Source of the DNA: CAYYBZ01 sp964470285 [NCBI: uncultured Oligoflexia bacterium]
Lineage (GTDB): Bacteria > Bdellovibrionota_G > CAYYBZ01
Assembly (NCBI GenBank): GCA_964470285.1
Contig: CAYYBZ010000143.1
Location: 1-6,028, forward strand
DNA: 6,028 nt
Direction: 5' to 3'
The translations under genes and the position numbers were made by a program. Below are positions 1 through 5,713 of this stretch, in pieces (within the stretch, counting starts at the first letter, position 1; the number at the start of each line of letters is the position of its first letter). Below the pieces are notes generated by a model that did not search any database, was not told the origin of the DNA, and worked only from the letters and a program-made list of their open reading frames with translations.

Positions 1-700
1 ACATCATGGCAAGCAGACCGCGGCTGTAAAATGCGGCGGGATCCTCGTCTCTAAGCTCCTTGGGAAGATCTTCCCTGCGCGGAGGAGTTTTTATTTCTAA
101 CGGAGTTAGAAACTTTACTTGAGTTTTCTTGCCTGTCGGGGTCTCTTTAGTGGTATCGGATTTATTCCCTCTGTTCGTTTTCATATAGTAGGAGACCCCT
201 ATAACACCGGCAATTAAAAGTATTGCAAATGTATAAAGGGTCAGGCGGCTGCTCGCGGGATTCTTTGCAGCTCCGGTTCTTTTTATTTTCTTTTTAACAG
301 ATTTTGCAGGTTTTACCGGTTGGTTTTTAATTTTACCGTGATGCCGAAGCCCGGGTTCCTTCTCAAATTCGAATTTCATCTCGGTATCGCCGATTCTAAC
401 AGCATCACCGTTTGAAATTTTTGATTCGGGTACTTTTCGGCCGTTTACATACGTTCCGTTCATGCTTTTGTTGTCTATGACGGAAAAATTTCCAGAAATA
501 TTAATTATTCTTGCATGCTTTCTTGAAATGTTGTTGTCGTTAATAACTATGTCAGACTCAGGCGCTCTTCCTATAATGGTTTCTCTTTTCTTGATCCAGT
601 GCCGTTTACCCTTGTCCTTTCCGCTTACGACAATAAGCTTGGGAAAAGAAGAGCTGTCGGTTCCCGTAACAAGCGTTTTTCCGTCATGTTCTTTAATCAT
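1..700 (-). CDS. FHA-domain single-pass membrane protein (partial, C-terminus off the left edge)
   Basis: The frame starts at the ATG at 700-698 and stays open to base 2, giving 233 residues with the C-terminus missing. Residues about 20-112 form an FHA domain, which binds phosphothreonine peptides: GR at 44-45, SRKHA at 59-63 and NGTYVNG at 81-87 are the conserved loop residues. A Lys-rich linker (about 119-148) leads to one transmembrane helix at about 153-173 (LTLYTFAILLIAGVIGVSYY). There is no signal peptide, so the FHA domain should be cytoplasmic and the part after the helix outside the inner membrane. That part begins Lys/Thr/Pro-rich; the last visible residues (DPAAFYSRGLLAMM) could begin a TPR-like helix, but too little is seen. 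The start overlaps the upstream stop codon as ATGA, with no clear Shine-Dalgarno, so translation is probably coupled to the preceding FHA/PAS gene. It is the fourth visible gene of the tadC operon. The FHA call is firm; the physiological role is unknown. Confidence 0.9.
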   Translation of the reverse strand, partial: MIKEHDGKTLVTGTDSSSFPKLIVVSGKDKGKRHWIKKRETIIGRAPESDIVINDNNISRKHARIINISGNFSVIDNKSMNGTYVNGRKVPESKISNGDAVRIGDTEMKFEFEKEPGLRHHGKIKNQPVKPAKSVKKKIKRTGAAKNPASSRLTLYTFAILLIAGVIGVSYYMKTNRGNKSDTTKETPTGKKTQVKFLTPLEIKTPPRREDLPKELRDEDPAAFYSRGLLAMM

Positions 701-2193
701 ATTGTTTCTATAATAAGCGTTCCGAATTCAATTTTACCCGTATGACCCTTGAGCCCTGCCACGGAGAACTGATATGTTTTGAGACCCAGGTCCAAAGTTT
801 TACTCACTATGCTTTCGGTGCTTTCCGAGGCGTCTTCTATGGCGTCGTCTATTGCGTTAATTATTTTTTTATCGACTACCAGTTCGGTAATCTTTTTTCC
901 TATGGGGGAAGATCCCGTTATATTGAAAAAGTCCAGGCCCTGATCGTTAATCGACAGTATTATTTTTTCATTATCGAAAACCAAGGCCGCTTCGGGAATT
1001 GCGGATATTATGCAGTCGATTCTTTCGTTTGATACTATGGGGGCGAGTTTTTCCTGGGAGTTGAAACTCGGAGTGTTCTGCTCCTCCCGGGTCTTGAAAG
1101 TTTGAAGAGTTGTAGATAATCTGTTTATGCTTTGTATAAGGTCGATAAATTCAGGTGCCATTTCTTCGGATTCAAAAACTCCCTGAATTCTTGCCTGTTC
1201 GGTTTTTTCCGCTAGAACTTTTATAGGGTCAAGTGTTGATTTTCTTATCAGAACGAACATTATAGCGATAATTAAAATTATAGGCAGTAGAAACGTGTAT
1301 GGAATTTTGCCTCTTGAGGGAAGTATCGCGATAAGGTCGTTTGGAGAAAAAAGAATTTTTGCAGCACCGATTGTGACGTATTTATCTCCCTTTTTTGTTA
1401 ATACTCTTATCGGATGGGCAAGCGCATATTGCCCCCTGTAGCCCTTTGGGCTTACGATTATTCGGGAGGTTTCGGCATTAAGAGCCTCTAAAACGTAAGG
1501 ATCCTGGGAAATCTGGTTTTGCATCTGTAGTGGAGCGAGAATAAGTCCGTTTCTATCGACGATATAAGCTTCTTTTACCCATTTATCCGCAAGCACGCTT
1601 TCAACGTCCAGAAGCATTTCATTTTTTTTGGCAAGGTCGGTTTTGTTTTTTTCCGCCAGATATTTTACAAGCTCCTTTCCTTTGCTTAAGGCAAGTTTGT
1701 CGAGATCCGAATCTATCTTTGAATTTACAAGGCTTAGTAAAAGAAAGCCTGAACCTAAAAGAAATACGGAAAGTACTATTAAAAGTTTAACTGACCAGCT
1801 TAACTGGCTTGATGCTCTGGAAACTTTGTTTATCGGGCCTTTAAATGTGCCGCGCCTCTTTTTTTTGTGCGAGAAAGTATCATCATGGAGCATTTCGGGT
1901 TGAAATTCTTCCGTTGAGTATTCAAGGATGAAATTCCCTATATAAATTTTATCTTTGTTTTTGAGTTTAACTCGGTTTACTTTAGTCCCGTTTACAACGG
2001 TTCCGTTTGATGATCCGTGATCTATAATAACAACTTCTGTATCGGTAACTTCCAGTGAAGAGTGAAGTCTCGACACCATGGGAGATTCAAGCTGTATCTG
2101 GGCGTTTTTTTCCCTTCCCACGGTATACGACCCCTTTCTTAAGGTAAATTTCTTACCTCTTTGAGGGCCGCCTATAATTCTTAAAACATGCAT
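697..2193 (-). CDS. FHA-Cache-HAMP-PAS membrane sensor protein without a kinase domain
   Basis: This 498-residue protein has, in order: an N-terminal FHA domain (about 1-92; GR 26-27, SRLHS 41-45, SSNGT 61-65, NG 68-69); a basic linker (KKKRR at 110-114); a transmembrane helix (about 133-156); an extracytoplasmic region of about 140 residues that reads like a single Cache sensor (AYIVDRNGLIL at 209-219, then DPYVLEAL and a YALAHPI strand); a second helix (about 298-316); a HAMP-like stretch (about 317-366, beginning with the typical DPI after the membrane); a linker; and a PAS-like domain (about 390-498). The chain ends with the PAS domain: there is no histidine kinase, GGDEF, methyl-accepting or phosphatase domain. 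From family knowledge, FHA reads phosphothreonine while Cache and PAS sense ligands, so it probably turns an external signal into FHA-partner binding. It follows the DUF192 gene by 14 bp, with a weak GGA at 2202-2200 as ribosome site. Domain calls are made by eye; FHA and topology are firm, Cache and PAS likely. Confidence 0.9.
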   Translation of the reverse strand: MHVLRIIGGPQRGKKFTLRKGSYTVGREKNAQIQLESPMVSRLHSSLEVTDTEVVIIDHGSSNGTVVNGTKVNRVKLKNKDKIYIGNFILEYSTEEFQPEMLHDDTFSHKKKRRGTFKGPINKVSRASSQLSWSVKLLIVLSVFLLGSGFLLLSLVNSKIDSDLDKLALSKGKELVKYLAEKNKTDLAKKNEMLLDVESVLADKWVKEAYIVDRNGLILAPLQMQNQISQDPYVLEALNAETSRIIVSPKGYRGQYALAHPIRVLTKKGDKYVTIGAAKILFSPNDLIAILPSRGKIPYTFLLPIILIIAIMFVLIRKSTLDPIKVLAEKTEQARIQGVFESEEMAPEFIDLIQSINRLSTTLQTFKTREEQNTPSFNSQEKLAPIVSNERIDCIISAIPEAALVFDNEKIILSINDQGLDFFNITGSSPIGKKITELVVDKKIINAIDDAIEDASESTESIVSKTLDLGLKTYQFSVAGLKGHTGKIEFGTLIIETI

Positions 2194-2207
2194 TTTTTAT
2201 CCGGTGC

Positions 2208-2549
2208 TTACTTAAGTAAAAGAGTATCTCCGACTTCAGTTGAGCTTAGGTCTACTACGCCCGAAGCCAGCTCTATACAAGCCTTTGCATTAATATAGAC
2301 TCCTGAAAAGCGAAAAGGTTTCAGTGTCTTTATAATATGTATGACAATATTGCCTTTATCGATAAAAAGAACATCGATGGGAAATTTCATAAACAGCGTA
2401 TGAATCGAGGAACAAGGTTCAAAATACATGCCTTCCCCATCCTTAAGACATTTTTTACCTAACAAACCTTTCATTCTTGCAAAAATCGAGCCCGCAACTG
2501 TCACATGTTGGGCTACAAGCTTTTCTTTTGTTTTGTTATAGACCATCAT
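2208..2549 (-). CDS. DUF192 family protein (COG1430)
   Basis: The 113-residue protein covers a full DUF192 domain and little else. Recognisable family positions are RMKGLLGKK (25-33), the central CSSIHTLFMKFPIDVLFID (46-64), LKPFR (76-80), and the ending in which an Ala-rich helix with ELASG precedes a GD near residue 107. The function of DUF192 is not established. Many relatives carry a signal peptide or lipobox; this one has neither and should be cytoplasmic as written. The start has two successive ATG codons (2549 and 2546), and either gives the same domain. It begins 8 bp after the tadC stop codon and ends 14 bp before the FHA/PAS gene, so the three are almost certainly co-transcribed. 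My recollection is that DUF192 genes recur near Tad/Flp pilus genes, which fits the neighbour but does not reveal the biochemical role. Confidence 0.9.
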   Translation of the reverse strand: MMVYNKTKEKLVAQHVTVAGSIFARMKGLLGKKCLKDGEGMYFEPCSSIHTLFMKFPIDVLFIDKGNIVIHIIKTLKPFRFSGVYINAKACIELASGVVDLSSTEVGDTLLLK

Positions 2550-2557
2550 CTAATGCG

Positions 2558-3487
2558 TTAGAAAAATCCCTTTGTGGAGTAACTGATAAAATACGGCCCG
2601 AGTATCACCAGGAAAATTGTCGGGAAAATGCAAAGGATCATAGGGAAAAGTATCAGCTGGCTTGCTTTTGCACCTGCCTGTTCTGCTGCGAAAAATCTGT
2701 TTGCCCTTATCTGGTCGGATTGAGCTCTTAAAACGGTACCTACATCGGCGCCAAGCTGATCGACCTGAATTAAAAGAGTTGTTAAAGATGAGATCTCTTC
2801 AATATTGAGTCTGTCCGCCATGTTTTTTAAGGCATCTGCTCTCGATGTTCCAAGAGTAATCTCTTTTAACATTCTTGAAAGTTCCTGAGTGAGAGCATTT
2901 TCTCTTGTTTTTTCCACAAGCCTTGTCATCGCGGCGATAAAGTCGAGACCGGCCTCAACGGAAAGTGTAAGAACGTCTATTGTGTAAGGAAGATGCATCA
3001 GAATTTCACGCCTGCGGGTTTTAATAATCTGATTAACCCATATATCAGGATGAAAGAAACCGAAGACGCATATACCTATTAAAACAGTTGTTGATAATTG
3101 TATTTCCATGGCCGTTGTCAAAAGCGTAGCTAGAACCGGCCAGGCAATTGTCGTTAATACTTTTAAGGCTATGAATTCATCCGGAGTAATTTCCTGAGAA
3201 AGATTAGCGGTTATCAGCTTTTTTTTGGTCGTTGCCCGATATTCTATAAGCCGCAGTTTAACTATCGTTCCCAAAAGTATCGGAAAGAATGGTTTGAAAA
3301 GCTTAATCATGAGAATTTTTGAATCCTTGGTGGCCTCTTCTTCCATTCCAAGACGCCTTATTGCCATTATGGATTCAGGGTTGGGCAATATATTGTAGAT
3401 GATCAGAAAAACGCTTAAAAACGTTAGAGCTGCCAGTAAATAAAGCTTAATCTCGTTTTGATTCAGTAGTTCAATGATTTCATACAT
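2558..3487 (-). CDS. tadC: TadC, Flp/Tad pilus inner-membrane platform protein (T2SSF family)
   Basis: The protein is 309 residues, the normal length for TadC. It has an N-terminal membrane helix (about 14-35), a cytoplasmic segment rich in basic residues, a hydrophobic pair (about 107-127 and 131-149), the T2SSF helical domain (about 163-295), and a last membrane helix (about 278-301, ending ILGPYF). TadC-like signatures include LPYTIDVLTLSVEAGLDF (166-183), LGTSRADALKNMADR (212-226), LLIQVDQLGADVG (238-250) with LRAQSDQIR after it, and the AEQAGAKASQLILFP region. In Tad systems TadB and TadC form the inner-membrane platform on which the ATPase TadA (CpaF) drives pilin assembly. A good ribosome site (AAAAGGA) lies 8 bp before the ATG and a strong promoter lies just beyond, so tadC is the first gene of this transcript. 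Its usual partner tadB is not immediately upstream, because the next gene is divergent. Confidence 0.93.
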   Translation of the reverse strand: MYEIIELLNQNEIKLYLLAALTFLSVFLIIYNILPNPESIMAIRRLGMEEEATKDSKILMIKLFKPFFPILLGTIVKLRLIEYRATTKKKLITANLSQEITPDEFIALKVLTTIAWPVLATLLTTAMEIQLSTTVLIGICVFGFFHPDIWVNQIIKTRRREILMHLPYTIDVLTLSVEAGLDFIAAMTRLVEKTRENALTQELSRMLKEITLGTSRADALKNMADRLNIEEISSLTTLLIQVDQLGADVGTVLRAQSDQIRANRFFAAEQAGAKASQLILFPMILCIFPTIFLVILGPYFISYSTKGFF

Positions 3488-3495
3488 CAGTTTTA

Positions 3496-3502
3496 TCCTT
3501 TT
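3496..3502 (-). promoter_or_regulatory. Ribosome binding site of tadC
   Basis: Read on the minus strand the bases are AAAAGGA, 8 bp upstream of the ATG at 3487. This supports that start codon and indicates that tadC is translated independently, unlike the last gene of the operon. Confidence 0.75.
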
Positions 3503-3511
3503 AAAATATAA

Positions 3512-3544
3512 CTGCCTAAAAATTATACTAAAAACTTACGGCAG
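3512..3544. repeat. Inverted repeat flanking the -10 box of the tadC promoter
   Basis: CTGCC at 3512-3516 and GGCAG at 3540-3544 are perfect 5-bp inverted arms separated by 23 bp. One arm lies at the predicted transcription start and the other in the spacer next to the -35 box, so the pair brackets the -10 element. Inside it the heptamer CTAAAAA occurs twice (3516-3522 and 3528-3534), offset by 12 bp. This could be an operator, but 5-bp arms can arise by chance. Confidence 0.35.
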
Positions 3545-3551
3545 GGGTCAA
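3522..3551 (-). promoter_or_regulatory. Sigma70-type promoter of the tadC-DUF192-FHA operon
   Basis: On the minus strand, TTGACC (3551-3546) is followed after 18 bp by a perfect TATAAT (3527-3522). A transcript would start near 3515, leaving a leader of roughly 28 bases that contains the AAAAGGA ribosome site before the tadC ATG. The -35 box matches consensus at 5 of 6 positions and the -10 box at all 6; the spacing is one base above optimum. Predicted from sequence only. Confidence 0.75.
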
Positions 3552-3676
3552 ACTATTAGCTTAATTTTAATCTGCAATTTCAAGGCCAAGCTTTGGGGAT
3601 CATAAATTATTCTTGAACTTTTAGTCCTTAGGTGGTACTTATGCCTGTTTTCTTAGTAGTATAAATACACCTATCT

Positions 3677-3682
3677 GGAGGT
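3677..3682 (+). promoter_or_regulatory. Strong ribosome binding site of the Cys/His-repeat gene
   Basis: GGAGGT ends 7 bp before the ATG at 3690. It is the best Shine-Dalgarno sequence in the window, fixes the start codon of this gene, and suggests it is well translated. A TATAAA at 3660-3665 could be its -10 box, but no convincing -35 box lies at the right distance. Confidence 0.85.
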
Positions 3683-3689
3683 TATTAAT

Positions 3690-4214
3690 ATGGAAGCCTG
3701 TAAAATTGACGGCTGTAAAAAGGATTATAGAGCTAAGGGTTACTGCGATTTTCATTACAAGAAATGGAGAAATGGCGAACTTCCCAAAGCCAGATTCAAG
3801 ATATGCAATCAGGAAGAATGCAAAAAACCCATGATTGTAAGCGGAAGGGGAATGTGTCAGGAGCATTACGATGCATGGCTGGATAAGAGAAAGAAGGAAG
3901 CGGCACCCAAGGAAGCACCTAAGGAAGCGAAGGCTGAAGAAGCAAAGAAGGAAGAAGCCGTAGAGAAGGAAGCCAAAACCGAAGAGAAAAAAGAGCAGAA
4001 AGTTGAAGAAAAGAAGGAAGACTCACCGAAAGTGGAACAGAAAGAAGAAAAGGCAGAGGCCAAAAATGATGAAGCTGTGAAAGAAGAAAAGAAAGAAGAG
4101 ACACCCAAAAAAGAAGCCAAGCCTCAAAAAGAAGAAAATAATGAAGCAAAAGCCGAGCCGGAAAAGAAAGAAGAGTCAAAAGAGGACAAAAAAGACGAAA
4201 AACCGGCCTCTTAA
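3690..4214 (+). CDS. Small protein with two tandem Cys/His zinc-type repeats and a Lys/Glu-rich tail
   Basis: The 174-residue protein has two clear parts. Residues 4-66 hold two related units: C4-x4-C9-x9-C19-x2-H22 followed by YKKW, and C39-x4-C44-x11-C56-x2-H59 followed by YDAW. Each supplies three Cys and one His, as expected for one zinc ion per unit, and the shared GxC-x2-HYxxW ending points to an internal duplication. The style resembles Cys/His fingers found in some phage HNH endonucleases and some deltaproteobacterial small proteins, but no HNH catalytic residues are present. Residues 66-174 are low complexity: by hand count 33 Lys, 1 Arg, 34 Glu and 4 Asp in 109 residues, with Ala, Pro and four Val, and no Leu, Ile, Phe, Tyr, Trp, Cys, His or Gly. 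This tail should be disordered or a single charged helix, near neutral overall. No signal peptide or membrane segment is seen, so it is cytoplasmic. It is monocistronic and divergent from tadC. Nucleic-acid or protein binding is plausible; the function is unknown. Confidence 0.85.
   Translation: MEACKIDGCKKDYRAKGYCDFHYKKWRNGELPKARFKICNQEECKKPMIVSGRGMCQEHYDAWLDKRKKEAAPKEAPKEAKAEEAKKEEAVEKEAKTEEKKEQKVEEKKEDSPKVEQKEEKAEAKNDEAVKEEKKEETPKKEAKPQKEENNEAKAEPEKKEESKEDKKDEKPAS
3887..4200 (+). other. Purine-rich strand tract encoding the Lys/Glu tail
   Basis: Over about 310 bp the plus strand is dominated by GAA, GAG, AAA, AAG and GC-starting Ala codons, giving long runs of A and G. The asymmetry removes stop codons from the opposite strand, which explains the long spurious minus-strand open frames there (3866-4120 and 3919-4179). 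It is explained by the coding requirement for Lys and Glu, although such tracts can also favour R-loops or slippage during copying. Confidence 0.7.
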
Positions 4215-4314
4215 AAACATTGACTTAATTTCTGGGAAATTCTGCTGATTTTCTTCTATTAAAGCATAAGTTTTCTCTCAATCATTCGCCGTGTAACGCT
4301 GATAACGCATAAAC

Positions 4315-4343
4315 TTGAGTTTTGTTCCGTGATGAGGGATAAT
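4315..4343 (+). promoter_or_regulatory. Sigma70-type promoter of the PEGA gene
   Basis: TTGAGT (4315-4320) and GATAAT (4338-4343) are separated by 17 bp. The boxes match consensus at 4 and 5 of 6 positions. Transcription would start near 4350, leaving a very short leader of about 17 bases before the ATG at 4367, in which only a weak AAG-containing ribosome site is visible. The rest of the 152-bp gap after the previous gene contains no convincing terminator hairpin. Confidence 0.55.
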
Positions 4344-4366
4344 AATCAATACACAAAAATAAGTAT

Positions 4367-5713
4367 ATGCGCTTGCTCAGGATTAATAAGAATTTCGTAA
4401 TAATACTTTCGGTTTTCATTGCGCTTAACCTCGCGTTCCCTTTTTATAAAATTAATTTAGCTTCAGCCCAGGATAATTTTACGACAAAAAGGACCTTTGC
4501 CGTTATGGCCTTTAATCCTCCCAGCTCACCCGAAGATACGAAATGCATAGAACTGGCCTTACAAAGGGTAAGTAAGACTAACAGATTTGAGCTTGTACCT
4601 TCAGGAAAGATTAATGAGCTCGCCGAAAAGCTTCATCTTGAAGGGGATAAAAATGTCAGAGATCAGTTTGAAGAGGCCAAAACGCTATTAACCAGGGGAA
4701 AAGAGCAGTATGACAGGCTTCAGTTTAAAAATGCCATAGACTCATTAAGGCTTTCAATTAGAAGATATCTTGGACTGATGCCTTATTTAAAAGATGCAAC
4801 CGACCTTCTAAAGGCTCAGATTTATCTCGGTATGGCCTACGTCTCAAAAAATCAGATGAAACGGGGCAAGAAGTATATATCCGATACATTAAAAATGGAC
4901 CCGGAGAGAAAGACAAGAAAGCTATCAGAAAGACAATTTCCTCCGAATATTAGGGCAATTTATCAGGCGAGGCAGAATTCGATTAACAAGCTCAAAGGCG
5001 GGGATTTGATAGTGATAAGTTCACCTCCCGGAGCGGATCTTTACCTTAACGGTTTTAAAACAGGCGTTTTAGAAGGATCTTTAGTAATTAAAGGTCTCCC
5101 TCCCGGTAGACACTACGTCATGGCTGAGAAAAAAGGTTATTCAAGATTCTTTAAAGAAATTAAACTGGGCAAAGAAAACTTAACAATTAACGCAAAAATG
5201 CGGAAGTGGGCGCCTTTTGCACATGTTCCGGTTAATGCGATAGATGAATCCGACACAGCCTTTCTCAAAAGTACGGCTTCAGAACTCGGTGCCGACGTTC
5301 TATTGCTGGGATCGGTTGATTATCTTGAAGGGAAAAAACTTCTTATAACAGGCCAGCTTTTCGATGCTCAAATAGGAAATTATTCAAGAATCGAAGAAGA
5401 AGATTTTAAGGGCTTTAAGCGCTCTCCAAAATATTTCAAAAAAGTTCTTTCAAGGCTTCTTAAGGAAAGCTTAACCGGTCAAAACGAAGTGATATCCTAT
5501 TCCTTTGAAAGTTTCCCCGGGATTACCGAAACTCCAAGACCAATGCCCACCTCTGAACCCGAAGAAAAAGGTGAGGGCGGCGGGTTACTCTTTACCAAAT
5601 GGTGGTTCTGGGCTATCGTGGGAGGTTGCGCAGTGGCTGCAACCGGAAGCGTTCTTCTTTTCACAGATGTCGCCAAAAGCGATCCGGGCTACAATGTTTT
5701 AAAGGTAGATTGA
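4367..5713 (+). CDS. Exported TPR/PEGA-domain protein with C-terminal transmembrane anchor
   Basis: The 448-residue protein begins with a signal peptide (basic MRLLRINKN, hydrophobic 10-26, likely cleavage after LASA at 34); there is no lipobox Cys. Residues 43-90 form an alpha/beta segment (FAVMAF strand, a helix, FELVPS strand, a helix). Residues about 98-200 are helical and TPR-like (the GKEQYDRLQFKNAIDSLRLS unit and the AQIYLGMAYVSKNQMKRGKKY unit with DP at 178-179). Residues about 211-278 are a PEGA domain (DLIVISSPPGADLYLNG, then IKGLPPGRHYVMAEKKGY). Residues 295-345 are a second alpha/beta segment (LGADVLLLGSV, LLITGQLFDAQIG). A Pro/Glu/Gly linker precedes one transmembrane helix (about 412-432) and a 16-residue tail. 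PEGA is a surface-associated domain often involved in envelope or polysaccharide interactions, so the bulk should sit outside the inner membrane, held by the C-terminal helix. It has its own promoter, and the signal peptide supports the chosen start despite a poor ribosome site. The exact role is unknown. Confidence 0.92.
   Translation: MRLLRINKNFVIILSVFIALNLAFPFYKINLASAQDNFTTKRTFAVMAFNPPSSPEDTKCIELALQRVSKTNRFELVPSGKINELAEKLHLEGDKNVRDQFEEAKTLLTRGKEQYDRLQFKNAIDSLRLSIRRYLGLMPYLKDATDLLKAQIYLGMAYVSKNQMKRGKKYISDTLKMDPERKTRKLSERQFPPNIRAIYQARQNSINKLKGGDLIVISSPPGADLYLNGFKTGVLEGSLVIKGLPPGRHYVMAEKKGYSRFFKEIKLGKENLTINAKMRKWAPFAHVPVNAIDESDTAFLKSTASELGADVLLLGSVDYLEGKKLLITGQLFDAQIGNYSRIEEEDFKGFKRSPKYFKKVLSRLLKESLTGQNEVISYSFESFPGITETPRPMPTSEPEEKGEGGGLLFTKWWFWAIVGGCAVAATGSVLLFTDVAKSDPGYNVLKVD

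Noticed and set aside
462-713. Plus-strand open frame of 83 residues at the left end
   Set aside because: It lies antisense to the FHA domain of the partial minus-strand gene, has no ribosome site and no recognisable domain; the minus-strand frame carries clear FHA motifs.
742-1903. Plus-strand open frames at 742-1032 and 1628-1903
   Set aside because: Both are shadows of the FHA-Cache-HAMP-PAS gene, with compositions unlike real proteins and no start signals.
2477-2731. Plus-strand open frame across the DUF192/tadC junction
   Set aside because: It is antisense to two well-supported genes and has no domain or ribosome site.
3586-3596. CCAA-GCT-TTGG short inverted repeat in the divergent intergenic region
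   Set aside because: Four-base arms are expected by chance and there is no T-run to make it a terminator; an operator is possible but unsupported.
3613-3665. Plus-strand promoter for the Cys/His gene (TTGAAC at 3613-3618, TATAAA at 3660-3665)
   Set aside because: The two boxes are 41 bp apart, and neither has a good partner at 16-18 bp. A promoter must exist here but I cannot place it.
3639-3866. Minus-strand open frame of 75 residues over the start of the Cys/His gene
   Set aside because: It is antisense to conserved Cys/His motifs and to the strong Shine-Dalgarno; no ribosome site or family is seen.
3866-4179. Two minus-strand open frames opposite the Lys/Glu tail (Ser/Phe-rich and Leu/Ser-rich)
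   Set aside because: They exist because the purine-rich coding strand lacks the triplets that would be stops on the other strand; their compositions are reverse complements of Lys/Glu codons.
4180-4214. AGAGG/CCTCT inverted repeat at the end of the Cys/His gene
   Set aside because: The loop is long, and on the plus strand the stem is followed by A, not T, so it cannot be an intrinsic terminator for this gene.
4225-4245. ATTTC-TGG-GAAAT hairpin after the Cys/His gene as a terminator
   Set aside because: The stem is AT-rich and only 5 bp, and no T-run follows it directly.
4294-4308. Direct repeat AACGC, nine bases apart, upstream of the PEGA promoter
   Set aside because: Two copies of a 5-mer are too weak to call an operator.
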